Source of the DNA: Pseudomonas sp. 7P_10.2_Bac1
GTDB taxonomy: Bacteria > Pseudomonadota > Gammaproteobacteria > Pseudomonadales > Pseudomonadaceae
Direction of reading: 5' to 3'
Length of the DNA: 64,000 nucleotides
Assembly: GCF_025465935.1 (NCBI RefSeq)
Contig: NZ_JANLNV010000059.1
Coordinates: 124,001-188,000 of the forward strand
Shown: positions 57,311 through 64,000 of the stretch, one piece after another
Layout: every line of letters starts with the position of its first letter
Numbering within the stretch: position 1 is the first letter of the stretch
Made by a program: the position numbers and the translations under genes
Notes under the pieces: generated by a model
Told to the model about the DNA's origin: nothing
Seen by the model: the letters and a program-made list of their open reading frames with translations, nothing else
Database searches by the model: none

Positions 57311-58176
57311 GCCCAGTCCTTGCGATGGCGAATCAGGCCTTCCTGGGTCACCGAAGCGACCAGCTTGCCCGCACGGTTGTACACGCTGCCACGCGAGAAC
57401 CCGCGTGAGTTCCCGGCCCACGGGCTGTCCATGGCATAGAGCAACCAGTCATCGGCGCGCAGTTCGCCATGGAACCACAGCGCGTGGTCGAGGCTGGCGA
57501 CTTGCATGTCGCGTTGCCACACGCCTTTGCCATGGGGCAGCAGCGAAGTGGTCAGCAAACCGAAGTCCGAAGCGTAGGCCAGCAGGTATTTGTGCAGCGC
57601 CAGGTTGTCTGGCAGGGTGCCGTCCGCCCGAAACCACACGTATTTGATCGGGTCGCTGACTTTAGGGTTAAACGGGTCTTCACCCACCACCGGACGAAAC
57701 TCGATGGGCTTGGCGCACAGGAGTTTTTCACGCATCGACTCAGGAATCAGGTGCGCGCGCTGGCGAATCATCTCGAGTTCGGACGGCAGGTTTTCCGGCC
57801 CCACCACGTCGGGCATCGGGTTTTGATGTTCAAAGCCGCCCTCATCGTATTGAAACGACGCGCTGCTGGTGAAAATCGGTTGGCCCTTCTGGATCGCCGT
57901 CACCCGGCGAGTGCTGAAACTACCGCCATCGCGTACCCGGTCAACCTGGTACACCACCGGCAAACTGGCATCGCCAGGGCGCAAAAAATAACCGTGCAGT
58001 GAATGCACATGGCGAGCGTCTTCCACGGTCTGGCTCATGGCCGACAAGGACTGGCCCAGCACCTGACCGCCGAACAGTTGGCGAAAGCCCAAGTCCTGGC
58101 TGCTGCCGCGAAAGAGGTTCTCTTCAATCGGTTCCAGGGTCAGCAAGTTGACCAGATCATCCAATACTTGGCTCAT
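57307..58176 (-). CDS. tesB: Acyl-CoA thioesterase II
   Basis: TesB hydrolyses medium- and long-chain acyl-CoA. The 289-residue double-hotdog protein shows GSSQDLGFRQLFGGQVLGQ, HSLHGYFLRPGD, RRVTAIQKGQPIF and SLDHALWFHG, all typical. Its stop overlaps the HAD gene start. The function in the cell is generally linked to fatty-acid and CoA turnover. Confidence 0.95.
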   Translation of the reverse strand: MSQVLDDLVNLLTLEPIEENLFRGSSQDLGFRQLFGGQVLGQSLSAMSQTVEDARHVHSLHGYFLRPGDASLPVVYQVDRVRDGGSFSTRRVTAIQKGQPIFTSSASFQYDEGGFEHQNPMPDVVGPENLPSELEMIRQRAHLIPESMREKLLCAKPIEFRPVVGEDPFNPKVSDPIKYVWFRADGTLPDNLALHKYLLAYASDFGLLTTSLLPHGKGVWQRDMQVASLDHALWFHGELRADDWLLYAMDSPWAGNSRGFSRGSVYNRAGKLVASVTQEGLIRHRKDWA

Positions 58177-58278
58177 TCAGACTCTCCTCACACAGAGCAA
58201 TACCGTCGTAATCTGCGCTACGTCGGCCCACAAAAAATTTGGCGCTTGCCGCAAACAGTATGTTTGCAGCCCGCCCGT

Positions 58279-58848
58279 TCAACCGTGCAACGTTTCCAGC
58301 CACTGTGCCCGGGAAATGCGATACAGCACATGCGGCCTTAGTGGATGACCTTCTTGCAGCCCGGGATGTTCAAAGTCACCGTCAAGGTCACGCTGCATAC
58401 CGATGGCCTGCATGACCTTCTGCGAAGGCAGATTGGTCTCGGTGGTAAACGACACCACCTGGTCCTGCGCCAATCGATCAAAGGCGCAACGCAATACGGC
58501 CCAAGCAGCTTCGCTGGCATAACCCAGGCCCCAATGTTCAGGTGCCAGTCGCCAGCCTATTTCAACAGCCGGGGTGAATGCAGCGGCAAAACTGACATTC
58601 AACAGCCCGGTGCAGCCAATGAATGCACCCGTGTCTTTGCGCTCCAGTGCCCACATACCGTAGCCGTATTCGGCAAAGTGGCCACGAAAACGCCCAATCA
58701 GTGCCGCACTGTCGAGTCGGCTCAACGGCGCCGGAAAGTAGCGCATGACCCGAGGATCAGCACACATGGCGGCAAACTCTGGCAGGTCTGTGTCACGCCA
58801 AGGGCGTAAACGCAAACGCGGGCTTTGCAGTTCTTCAATCTGCTCCAT
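58279..58848 (-). CDS. GNAT-family N-acetyltransferase (RimJ/RimL-like)
   Basis: A 189-residue acetyltransferase. SPRLRLRPWRDTDLPEFAAM begins the family fold; GCTGLLNV and the acetyl-CoA loop region GWRLAPEHWGLGYASEAA (Q/R-x-x-G-x-G/A-type) are visible; FTTETNLPSQKVMQAIGM is the RimL-like tail. The target is not known. The start at 58848 (MEQIEELQ) follows GGAGAGG; the frame start at 58881 would precede it without need. Confidence 0.88.
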   Translation of the reverse strand: MEQIEELQSPRLRLRPWRDTDLPEFAAMCADPRVMRYFPAPLSRLDSAALIGRFRGHFAEYGYGMWALERKDTGAFIGCTGLLNVSFAAAFTPAVEIGWRLAPEHWGLGYASEAAWAVLRCAFDRLAQDQVVSFTTETNLPSQKVMQAIGMQRDLDGDFEHPGLQEGHPLRPHVLYRISRAQWLETLHG

Positions 58849-58938
58849 CAGGCCTCTCCAGGTGTTACCAGGCTTTTCCAATGCTCAGCAGTGTACAGCG
58901 CTGTTAATATCCAGCGCTCGTTCCGACGTGAAATCCAT

Positions 58939-59859
58939 ATGCCAGTACCGCTGATTTACCACGAAGACTACAGCCCGGAGTTCCCAGCCGAACATCGTTT
59001 TCCGATGGACAAGTTCCGCCTGCTGCACGATCACCTGATCGACACCGGGCTGACCCGCGATGCCGACCTGCTGCGTCCTGAACTGTGCCCTGTGGATATC
59101 CTCGCGCTGGCCCATGACCGCGCCTATATCGAACGCTATATGGCCGGCGAACTGGCCCGCGAAGACCAGCGGCGCCTCGGTCTGCCCTGGAGCGAAGCCC
59201 TGGCGCGCCGCACCATCCGCGCCGTAGGCGGCTCTTTGCTGGCGGCCGAACAAGCCCTCGAACATGGGCTGGCGTGCCACCTGGCCGGGGGCACCCACCA
59301 CGCGCACTACGATCATCCGGCGGGCTTTTGCATCTTCAATGACCTGGCCGTGATCAGCCATTACTTGCTGGAAAGCGGCCGCGTTAACCGGGTGCTGATT
59401 TTCGACTGCGACGTGCACCAGGGCGACGGGACGGCGCGAATTCTGGAACATACGCCCGAGGCCATTACCGTTTCCCTGCACTGTGAAAAGAATTTTCCGG
59501 CCCGCAAAGCACAAAGCGACTGGGACATCGGCCTGCCCATGGGCATGGGCGATGCCGAGTATTTACAGGTGGTGGACGAGGCGCTGAATTACCTGCTGCC
59601 GCTGTATCAACCGGACCTGGTGCTCTACGACGCCGGTGTGGATGTGCATAAAGACGATGCTCTGGGCTATCTGAAGCTCACCGATGAAGGCGTGGCGGCG
59701 CGGGATGAAAGCGTACTGCGCCATTGCCTGGGCCGGGACATTCCGGTGGTCGGGGTCATTGGTGGCGGTTACAGCAAAGACCGCAAGGCGTTGGCACGAC
59801 GGCACGGGATCTTGCACCACAGCGCGCAAAAGGTCTGGTTGTCATCGGGTGGTCATTAA
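58939..59859 (+). CDS. Histone-deacetylase-family amidohydrolase
   Basis: A 306-residue zinc-dependent deacetylase-like protein of the class II-type bacterial group. Key segments are AGGTHHAHYDHPAGFCIFNDLAVI (two active-site His), FDCDVHQGDGTA (zinc Asp and His), DAGVDVHKDDALG (zinc Asp) and GVIGGGYS. Likely substrates are acetylated polyamines or other N-acyl amides. The start at 58939 follows the 90-bp overlap with the divergent GNAT gene; the longer frame from 58825 begins inside GNAT. Confidence 0.93.
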   Translation: MPVPLIYHEDYSPEFPAEHRFPMDKFRLLHDHLIDTGLTRDADLLRPELCPVDILALAHDRAYIERYMAGELAREDQRRLGLPWSEALARRTIRAVGGSLLAAEQALEHGLACHLAGGTHHAHYDHPAGFCIFNDLAVISHYLLESGRVNRVLIFDCDVHQGDGTARILEHTPEAITVSLHCEKNFPARKAQSDWDIGLPMGMGDAEYLQVVDEALNYLLPLYQPDLVLYDAGVDVHKDDALGYLKLTDEGVAARDESVLRHCLGRDIPVVGVIGGGYSKDRKALARRHGILHHSAQKVWLSSGGH

Positions 59860-59953
59860 GCCGTGAGTCTTTTACCCACAATGCCTGTGGAACTGCCTGT
59901 GGATAACCTGAGCGAAAGCCCTTGCAGGCCACGTTGCGTATAGCCTGCAGAGA

Positions 59954-59974
59954 GCTGTACATTTTTCGTACAGC
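59954..59974. other. Small hairpin after the deacetylase gene
   Basis: GCTGTAC-ATTTTTC-GTACAGC, a 7-bp stem, lies about 95 bp past the stop. It may act as a weak terminator; no T tract follows. Confidence 0.4.
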
Positions 59975-59990
59975 CCTTGTCTGCGTAGGC

Positions 59991-60054
59991 GCGAGCTTGC
60001 CTTGCGATCTTTTAAAAGATCAAAACATCGCGAGGCGAGCTCGCGCCTACGCAG
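59991..60054. repeat. REP palindrome (CTGCGTAGGCGCGAGC subtype)
   Basis: Arms CTGCGTAGGCGCGAGCTTG and GAGCTCGCGCCTACGCAG around a GATC core. A variant of the GTAGGAGCGAGC REP family in which both arms have changed together, keeping the pairing. Confidence 0.88.
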
Positions 60055-60113
60055 GGTATTGGGTGTTCATCAGGTAGAATGCCCGCCTTATTTCGCCTAT
60101 TTGCAGCCTTGCC

Positions 60114-61352
60114 ATGACTGAACCCACGTCCTCCCCCTCCCCGCACGTCGCCATCATTGGCGGTGGCCCCGCCGGTTTGATGGCTGCCGAAGTGTTGAGC
60201 CAGGCAGGCGTGCAGGTTGATCTGTATGACGGCATGCCGTCGGTGGGCCGCAAGTTCTTGCTGGCCGGAGTCGGCGGCATGAACATCACCCACTCCGAGG
60301 CTTACCCGGCGTTCATATCCCGTTATGCCGAGCGCGCACCTCATATAGCGCCGCTGCTGCGGGCCTTTGATGCCGATGCCTTGTGCCAGTGGATTCACGA
60401 CCTGGGCATTGAAACCTTTGTCGGCAGTTCGGGCCGGGTGTTCCCTACCGACATGAAAGCCGCGCCACTGCTGCGCGCCTGGCTCAAGCGCCTGCGCGAA
60501 TCCGGCGTTGTTATCCACACCCGTCACCGTTGGCTGGGCTGGCAGGCCGATGGCCAGTTGCGCATCGACAGCCCCGACGGTGAAAAACAGCTCAAGCCGG
60601 ATGCCGTATTACTGGCCTTGGGCGGCGGCAGTTGGGCGCGGCTGGGCTCTGACGGTGCGTGGATGCCGCTGCTGGCTGAACGCGGCGTCGAGTTGGCGGC
60701 CTTGCAGCCGAGCAATTGCGGGTTTGATGGGGAGGGCTGGAGTGACGTGCTGCGCAGCAAGTTCGCCGGGGCGCCCTTGAAGAACATCGCCATTGCCCTG
60801 GAGCACAGCACACCGCGCTTGGGCGAATGCGTGATCACCGCCAGCGGCATTGAAGGCAGTTTGATTTACGCCTGGTCCGCGCCCATTCGGGAAGCGATCA
60901 ACCAGCACGGCGCGGCCACCCTCGTGATCGACCTGTTGCCCAACAAGCCTGTGGATAAAGTCACGGCGGCCCTGGCCAAGCCACGCGGCTCACGTTCCAT
61001 GAGCAAGCATTTGCACAGCCAGCTGGGCCTGGACGGCGTCAAGGCCGCGTTGTTGCGCGAATTGGCACCGGCAGACGCCTTCAACGACCCGGCCCAACTG
61101 GCCAAGGCGATCAAAGCCCTGCCCCTGACACTGATCAAGGCACGCCCGCTGGACGAAGCCATCAGCAGCGCCGGCGGCGTGCGCTTTGAGGCACTGGATC
61201 AAAACCTGATGCTCAACGCAGTACCGGGTGTGTTCTGCGCCGGCGAGATGCTGGATTGGGAAGCCCCCACCGGCGGCTATTTGCTCACTGGCTGCTTTGC
61301 CAGCGGGCGCGCCGCAGGGTTGGGGGTTTTGAGCTGGCTTAGAGGCCAATGA
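60114..61352 (+). CDS. HI0933/YhiN-family FAD flavoprotein
   Basis: A 412-residue NAD(P)/FAD-dependent oxidoreductase. The FAD-binding VAIIGGGPAGLMAAEVL opens the protein; GRKFLLAGVGGMNITHSE, VLLALGGGSWARLGSDG and the C-terminal GVFCAGEMLDWEAPTGGYLL are YhiN-type landmarks. The physiological reaction is unknown; related BaiN enzymes reduce bile acids, which is not implied here. A single gene flanked by REP elements. Confidence 0.92.
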   Translation: MTEPTSSPSPHVAIIGGGPAGLMAAEVLSQAGVQVDLYDGMPSVGRKFLLAGVGGMNITHSEAYPAFISRYAERAPHIAPLLRAFDADALCQWIHDLGIETFVGSSGRVFPTDMKAAPLLRAWLKRLRESGVVIHTRHRWLGWQADGQLRIDSPDGEKQLKPDAVLLALGGGSWARLGSDGAWMPLLAERGVELAALQPSNCGFDGEGWSDVLRSKFAGAPLKNIAIALEHSTPRLGECVITASGIEGSLIYAWSAPIREAINQHGAATLVIDLLPNKPVDKVTAALAKPRGSRSMSKHLHSQLGLDGVKAALLRELAPADAFNDPAQLAKAIKALPLTLIKARPLDEAISSAGGVRFEALDQNLMLNAVPGVFCAGEMLDWEAPTGGYLLTGCFASGRAAGLGVLSWLRGQ

Positions 61353-61355
61353 AAC

Positions 61356-61400
61356 CGTAGGAGCGAGCGTGCTCGCGATCTATCAAACATCGCGAGCAAG
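61356..61400. repeat. REP element (CGTAGGAGCGAGCGTGCTCG subtype)
   Basis: CGTAGGAGCGAGCGTGCTCG, then GATC-like core and CATCGCGAGCAAGGC. It lies between the convergent YhiN and rhlE genes. Confidence 0.75.
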
Positions 61401-61405
61401 GCATG

Positions 61406-62743
61406 TTATGGCTTGCGTTTGCGCGGGCCGGTGTTGAACACCGGTACTTTGCGCACTGGCTTGACCGATGGCTCTGCCGGGGCCACGTCGCCGCTGTCGA
61501 CCCACTTGCCCAGGTTACGTTTGCCGGCACCGCCTGCAGCCTTTGGCTTCTTCGGTTTTTTCGGCTTTTTGATCACCTGGCCCGACGCATCGGTTTGCGG
61601 CACGCGGTGCTCTGGCTCGAAGTCCGGCTCTTCGTTGCGGGTCAGGGTCTGGCGGGTCAGCACTTCAATGGCCGACAGCATGTTCACTTCGTCTGCACAC
61701 ACCAGCGAGATCGCCTCACCTTTCTGGCCCGCGCGGCCGGTACGGCCAATGCGGTGAACGTAGTCTTCGGCCACGATCGGCAAGTCGAAGTTGACCACCA
61801 GCGGCAGGTCGTCGATGTCCAGACCGCGTGCCGCCACGTCAGTGGCCACCAGAATCTGTACTTCGCTGGCCTTGAAGCGGTCCAGCGCGCGTTGGCGGGT
61901 AGCCTGTGGCTTGTCGCCGTGGATGCCATCCGCGTTGACGCCCAGGCCTTGCAACTTGCCCACCAGCTCATCCACACCGTTACGGGTCTTGGCAAATACC
62001 AGCACTTGCTTCCAGCGCTGGGTGCGCAGCAAGTGCAGGAACAGCTCGGACTTGCGCTTTTTATCGACCGGGATCACCCACTGCTTGACGCTGCTGGCGG
62101 CCACGTTGCGCGGGCTGACTTCGATGCTCAGCGGGTTGTCGAGCATCTGCCCGGCCAACAGGCGGATCGCGTCCGAGAACGTCGCAGAAAACAGCAGGGT
62201 CTGGCGCTTTTTCGGCAAGGCACGGTAAATGTCGCGCAGCTCTTCGGAGAACCCGAGGTCGAGCATACGGTCGGCTTCGTCGAGGATCAGGGTTTGCAGC
62301 TGGTTGAACTTGATCGCGTTCTGGCGATACAGATCGAGCAAACGGCCCGGAGTGGCCACCAGCACATCCACGCCTTTGCGCAGTTTCATCATTTGCGGGT
62401 TGATGCTGACTCCGCCGTACACCGCGTAGGTGCTCAACGGCAGATGTTCGGCGTACTGGCGAATGTTCTCGTGAACCTGCTCGGCCAGCTCACGGGTCGG
62501 TACCAGCACCAGCGCGCGGATCGAGTTGCTGGCGACTTTAGGCCCTTCCATGGTCAGCAATTGCAATAACGGCAGGGCAAAGCCGCCAGTTTTGCCGGTG
62601 CCGGTCTGGGCGGCGGCCATCAGGTCGCGGCCTGCCAGCACGGCGGGAATCGCTTGGGCCTGAACCGGGGTTGGGGTCTGGTAGCCGAGCGCCTCAAGGG
62701 CGCGCAGCAAGGGCTCGATCAGGCCAAGGGTGGCGAATGTCAT
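61406..62743 (-). CDS. rhlE: DEAD-box RNA helicase RhlE
   Basis: A 445-residue ATP-dependent RNA helicase. In order: Q motif (GYQTPTPVQAQAIPAVL), Walker A AAQTGTGKT, PTRELAEQV, DEAD box LILDEADRMLDLGF, SAT (LLFSATF), and HRIGRTGRAG. The basic C-terminal tail (KKPKKPKKPKAAGGAGKRN) is typical of RhlE and probably binds RNA. The product takes part in ribosome assembly and RNA turnover. Confidence 0.95.
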   Translation of the reverse strand: MTFATLGLIEPLLRALEALGYQTPTPVQAQAIPAVLAGRDLMAAAQTGTGKTGGFALPLLQLLTMEGPKVASNSIRALVLVPTRELAEQVHENIRQYAEHLPLSTYAVYGGVSINPQMMKLRKGVDVLVATPGRLLDLYRQNAIKFNQLQTLILDEADRMLDLGFSEELRDIYRALPKKRQTLLFSATFSDAIRLLAGQMLDNPLSIEVSPRNVAASSVKQWVIPVDKKRKSELFLHLLRTQRWKQVLVFAKTRNGVDELVGKLQGLGVNADGIHGDKPQATRQRALDRFKASEVQILVATDVAARGLDIDDLPLVVNFDLPIVAEDYVHRIGRTGRAGQKGEAISLVCADEVNMLSAIEVLTRQTLTRNEEPDFEPEHRVPQTDASGQVIKKPKKPKKPKAAGGAGKRNLGKWVDSGDVAPAEPSVKPVRKVPVFNTGPRKRKP

Positions 62744-62810
62744 GGGAATACCGTCGAAAAAGGTCTGCGCAGGGGTGCATACGCTGCAATGGCGCGCAGT
62801 TTACCCTAAT

Positions 62811-63701
62811 TCAGACGGTTTTCTGCTTGCGCCACTGCGGCAACCCGATCAACACCACCGCGCTGATGATGACCGCCATCGCCACGCACTCTTCAACACC
62901 AATGGTCTCGCCCGCAAACACGATGCCCAGCATCACCGCCACGGCCGGGTTGACGTAGGCATAGCTGGTGGCCGCTGCCGGACGCACATTTTTCAGCAGG
63001 TACATGTAGGCGCTGAAGGCGATGATCGAGCCGAAGAACACTAGATACAGCAACGCGCCCCAACCGGCGGCGGTGGGCATGTGGGTCATGCGTTCGCCAC
63101 TGAGCAGGCTGCCAACCAGTAGCACTGCGCCTGCGGTGATCATTTCCGCGGCGCTGGCCATCGCCCCGGCGGGCAGCGGCAAATGCCGGCTCCACACCGA
63201 ACCGAACGCCCAGGCGGCGGCCGCAAAGAGGATCATCGCAGCGCCCAGCGGGCTGGCTTGCAGGTTGGAGCCGAGGTTGAGCATGGCAATGCCGATCAGC
63301 CCCAGCGCGATGCCGGCCCATTCCAGCCGCGTATTGCGCGCGCCCCAGAAATAGCCGAACAGCAACGTGAACAACGGTACGGTTGCCACGGCCAGAGCGG
63401 CCACGCCCGAGGCCACGCCCGAGTGCTCGGCGAGCGTCACGCCGCCGTTGCCGCAGGCCAGTAGCAGAAAGCCGATCATCGCTGCCGAGCGCCACTGCAC
63501 AAAGGTCGGCGTCGCAGCTCCGCGCCAGCGCATAAAGCCATACATCAAGCAGCCGGCCACAAGGAACCGCACCCCGGCCATCATCAACGGCGGCCAGGAC
63601 TCGATGCCAATACGGATCACTAGATAGGTCGAACCCCAAATGACGTACAACGCGAAAAAAGCACCGATCAGTTGAAGCGGGAAACGACGTGCGGCAGGCA
63701 T
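62811..63701 (-). CDS. EamA/DMT-family exporter, YedA-like
   Basis: A 296-residue inner-membrane protein with ten helices in two EamA repeats. The opening LIGAFFALYVIWGSTYLVIRIGIESWPPLMMAGVRFL (cited in part) is characteristic of YedA-type carriers, which export amino acids or drugs. The start at 63701 (MPAARRFPLQL) is chosen because the longer frame to 63821 carries no family sequence and would cross a perfect hairpin at 63772-63808. Confidence 0.87.
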   Translation of the reverse strand: MPAARRFPLQLIGAFFALYVIWGSTYLVIRIGIESWPPLMMAGVRFLVAGCLMYGFMRWRGAATPTFVQWRSAAMIGFLLLACGNGGVTLAEHSGVASGVAALAVATVPLFTLLFGYFWGARNTRLEWAGIALGLIGIAMLNLGSNLQASPLGAAMILFAAAAWAFGSVWSRHLPLPAGAMASAAEMITAGAVLLVGSLLSGERMTHMPTAAGWGALLYLVFFGSIIAFSAYMYLLKNVRPAAATSYAYVNPAVAVMLGIVFAGETIGVEECVAMAVIISAVVLIGLPQWRKQKTV

Positions 63702-63771
63702 GAGGCGGCTCGAAAGGCAGAGGCAGGGGACTGCGGATTCTAGACAACGAAGCCGGAAATAATAAGTAACA

Positions 63772-63808
63772 GCCGCCCCCAAAGTGACCCGTACACTTTG
63801 GGGGCGGC
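63772..63808. promoter_or_regulatory. Perfect 15-bp inverted repeat upstream of the YedA-like gene
   Basis: GCCGCCCCCAAAGTG pairs with CACTTTGGGGGCGGC around a 7-base loop, 71 bp before the gene start. It could be an operator, a leader structure or a terminator for a gene beyond the edge. Confidence 0.55.
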
Positions 63809-63824
63809 CGTGGAAGATCAAAAG

Positions 63825-64000
63825 CCCCTCACCCTAACCCTCTCCCGGAGGGAGAGGGAACTGATTGGGGGCAGTCTGAAAGGCGCGCTATATCTGAAAG
63901 CCCTTTGCAGACTCATCGGGGAATGCTCAAGGTTTTGGGCGATCTGAAAGCAATGGCATTGCCTGACAACAACTCGGTCGGCCCCCCCGGAGGGGGAACT
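63825..64000. repeat. Composite palindromic repeat (CCCTCACCC family), cut by window end
   Basis: Starts CCCCTCACCCTAACCCTCTC with hairpin and AACTGATTGGGGG flank; after about 100 bp the ACAACTCGGTCGG phrase and a second, GC-rich hairpin follow. Same architecture as 34116-34255 but longer inside. Confidence 0.8.

Larger units (their letters stand above)
63702..64000. other. Region upstream of the YedA-like gene to the window edge
   Basis: No gene seen. It contains a perfect 15-bp hairpin (63772-63808) and a CCCTCACCC-family composite repeat starting at 63825 and running past the edge. Confidence 0.6.

Overview
The window is a stretch of a Pseudomonas chromosome. The gene set is typical of fluorescent or putida-like pseudomonads (glyA, radA, katB-ankB, mscL, fpr, a LuxR solo next to rlmG, cioAB, pcaHG-pcaQ, a complete has operon). 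The intergenic DNA carries many copies of the GTAGGAGCGAGC-type REP palindrome common in this genus. I cannot fix the species. No rRNA, tRNA, CRISPR array, transposase or prophage gene is visible; the only mobile-like DNA is short palindromic repeats.

Layout. 1-8.7 kb: the end of an outer-membrane-like protein, a PchB-type chorismate mutase, a short Gre-family factor, gdhA, ettA and a large membrane GGDEF-EAL protein. 8.8-13.2 kb: glyA, then a dicarboxylate/amino-acid symporter followed by two FCD-type GntR regulators, with twin FadR-type operators flanking a promoter. 13.2-18.4 kb: a CobW-type metallochaperone, a YbdD/YjiX protein and a CstA-type carrier, then a LysR regulator divergent from a flavodoxin-fold oxidoreductase. 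18.4-26 kb: radA, ankB-katB, mscL, fpr, a LuxR solo and rlmG, ending in a 0.73-kb tandem array of REP units. 26.7-34 kb: the cyanide-insensitive oxidase operon cioA-cioB-DUF2474 with an ANR-like box, an MFS exporter, a small secreted protein, a purine permease and trmA. 34.2-44.2 kb: a full hemophore system (hasI, hasS, hasR, hasA, hasD, hasE, hasF) with candidate Fur boxes and intercistronic hairpins. 44.4-54.5 kb: an aromatic hydroaromatic-acid catabolic island (type II dehydroquinase, quinate/shikimate dehydrogenase, TetR regulator, quiC, MFS uptake carrier, DMT carrier, IclR regulator, pcaG, pcaH, pcaQ). 54.8-64 kb: mostly housekeeping genes (YpfJ-type metallopeptidase, alpha/beta hydrolase, HAD phosphatase, tesB, GNAT, histone-deacetylase-like amidohydrolase, YhiN flavoprotein, rhlE, YedA-like exporter).

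How genes work together. The has genes form an autonomous haem-scavenging loop: HasA is exported by HasDEF, delivers haem to HasR, and the HasR N-terminal signalling domain reports through HasS to the sigma factor HasI. The 44-54 kb island can take up quinate or shikimate, convert it through dehydroquinate and dehydroshikimate to protocatechuate, and cleave the ring; the later beta-ketoadipate genes are not in the window. The cio genes encode a cyanide-resistant terminal quinol oxidase. The most unusual sequence signals are the dimeric REP array, the LuxR solo with altered ligand-contact residues, the Gre-like factor with a shortened coiled coil, and several exact operator-like palindromes. 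I see no convincing wholly new multi-gene system.
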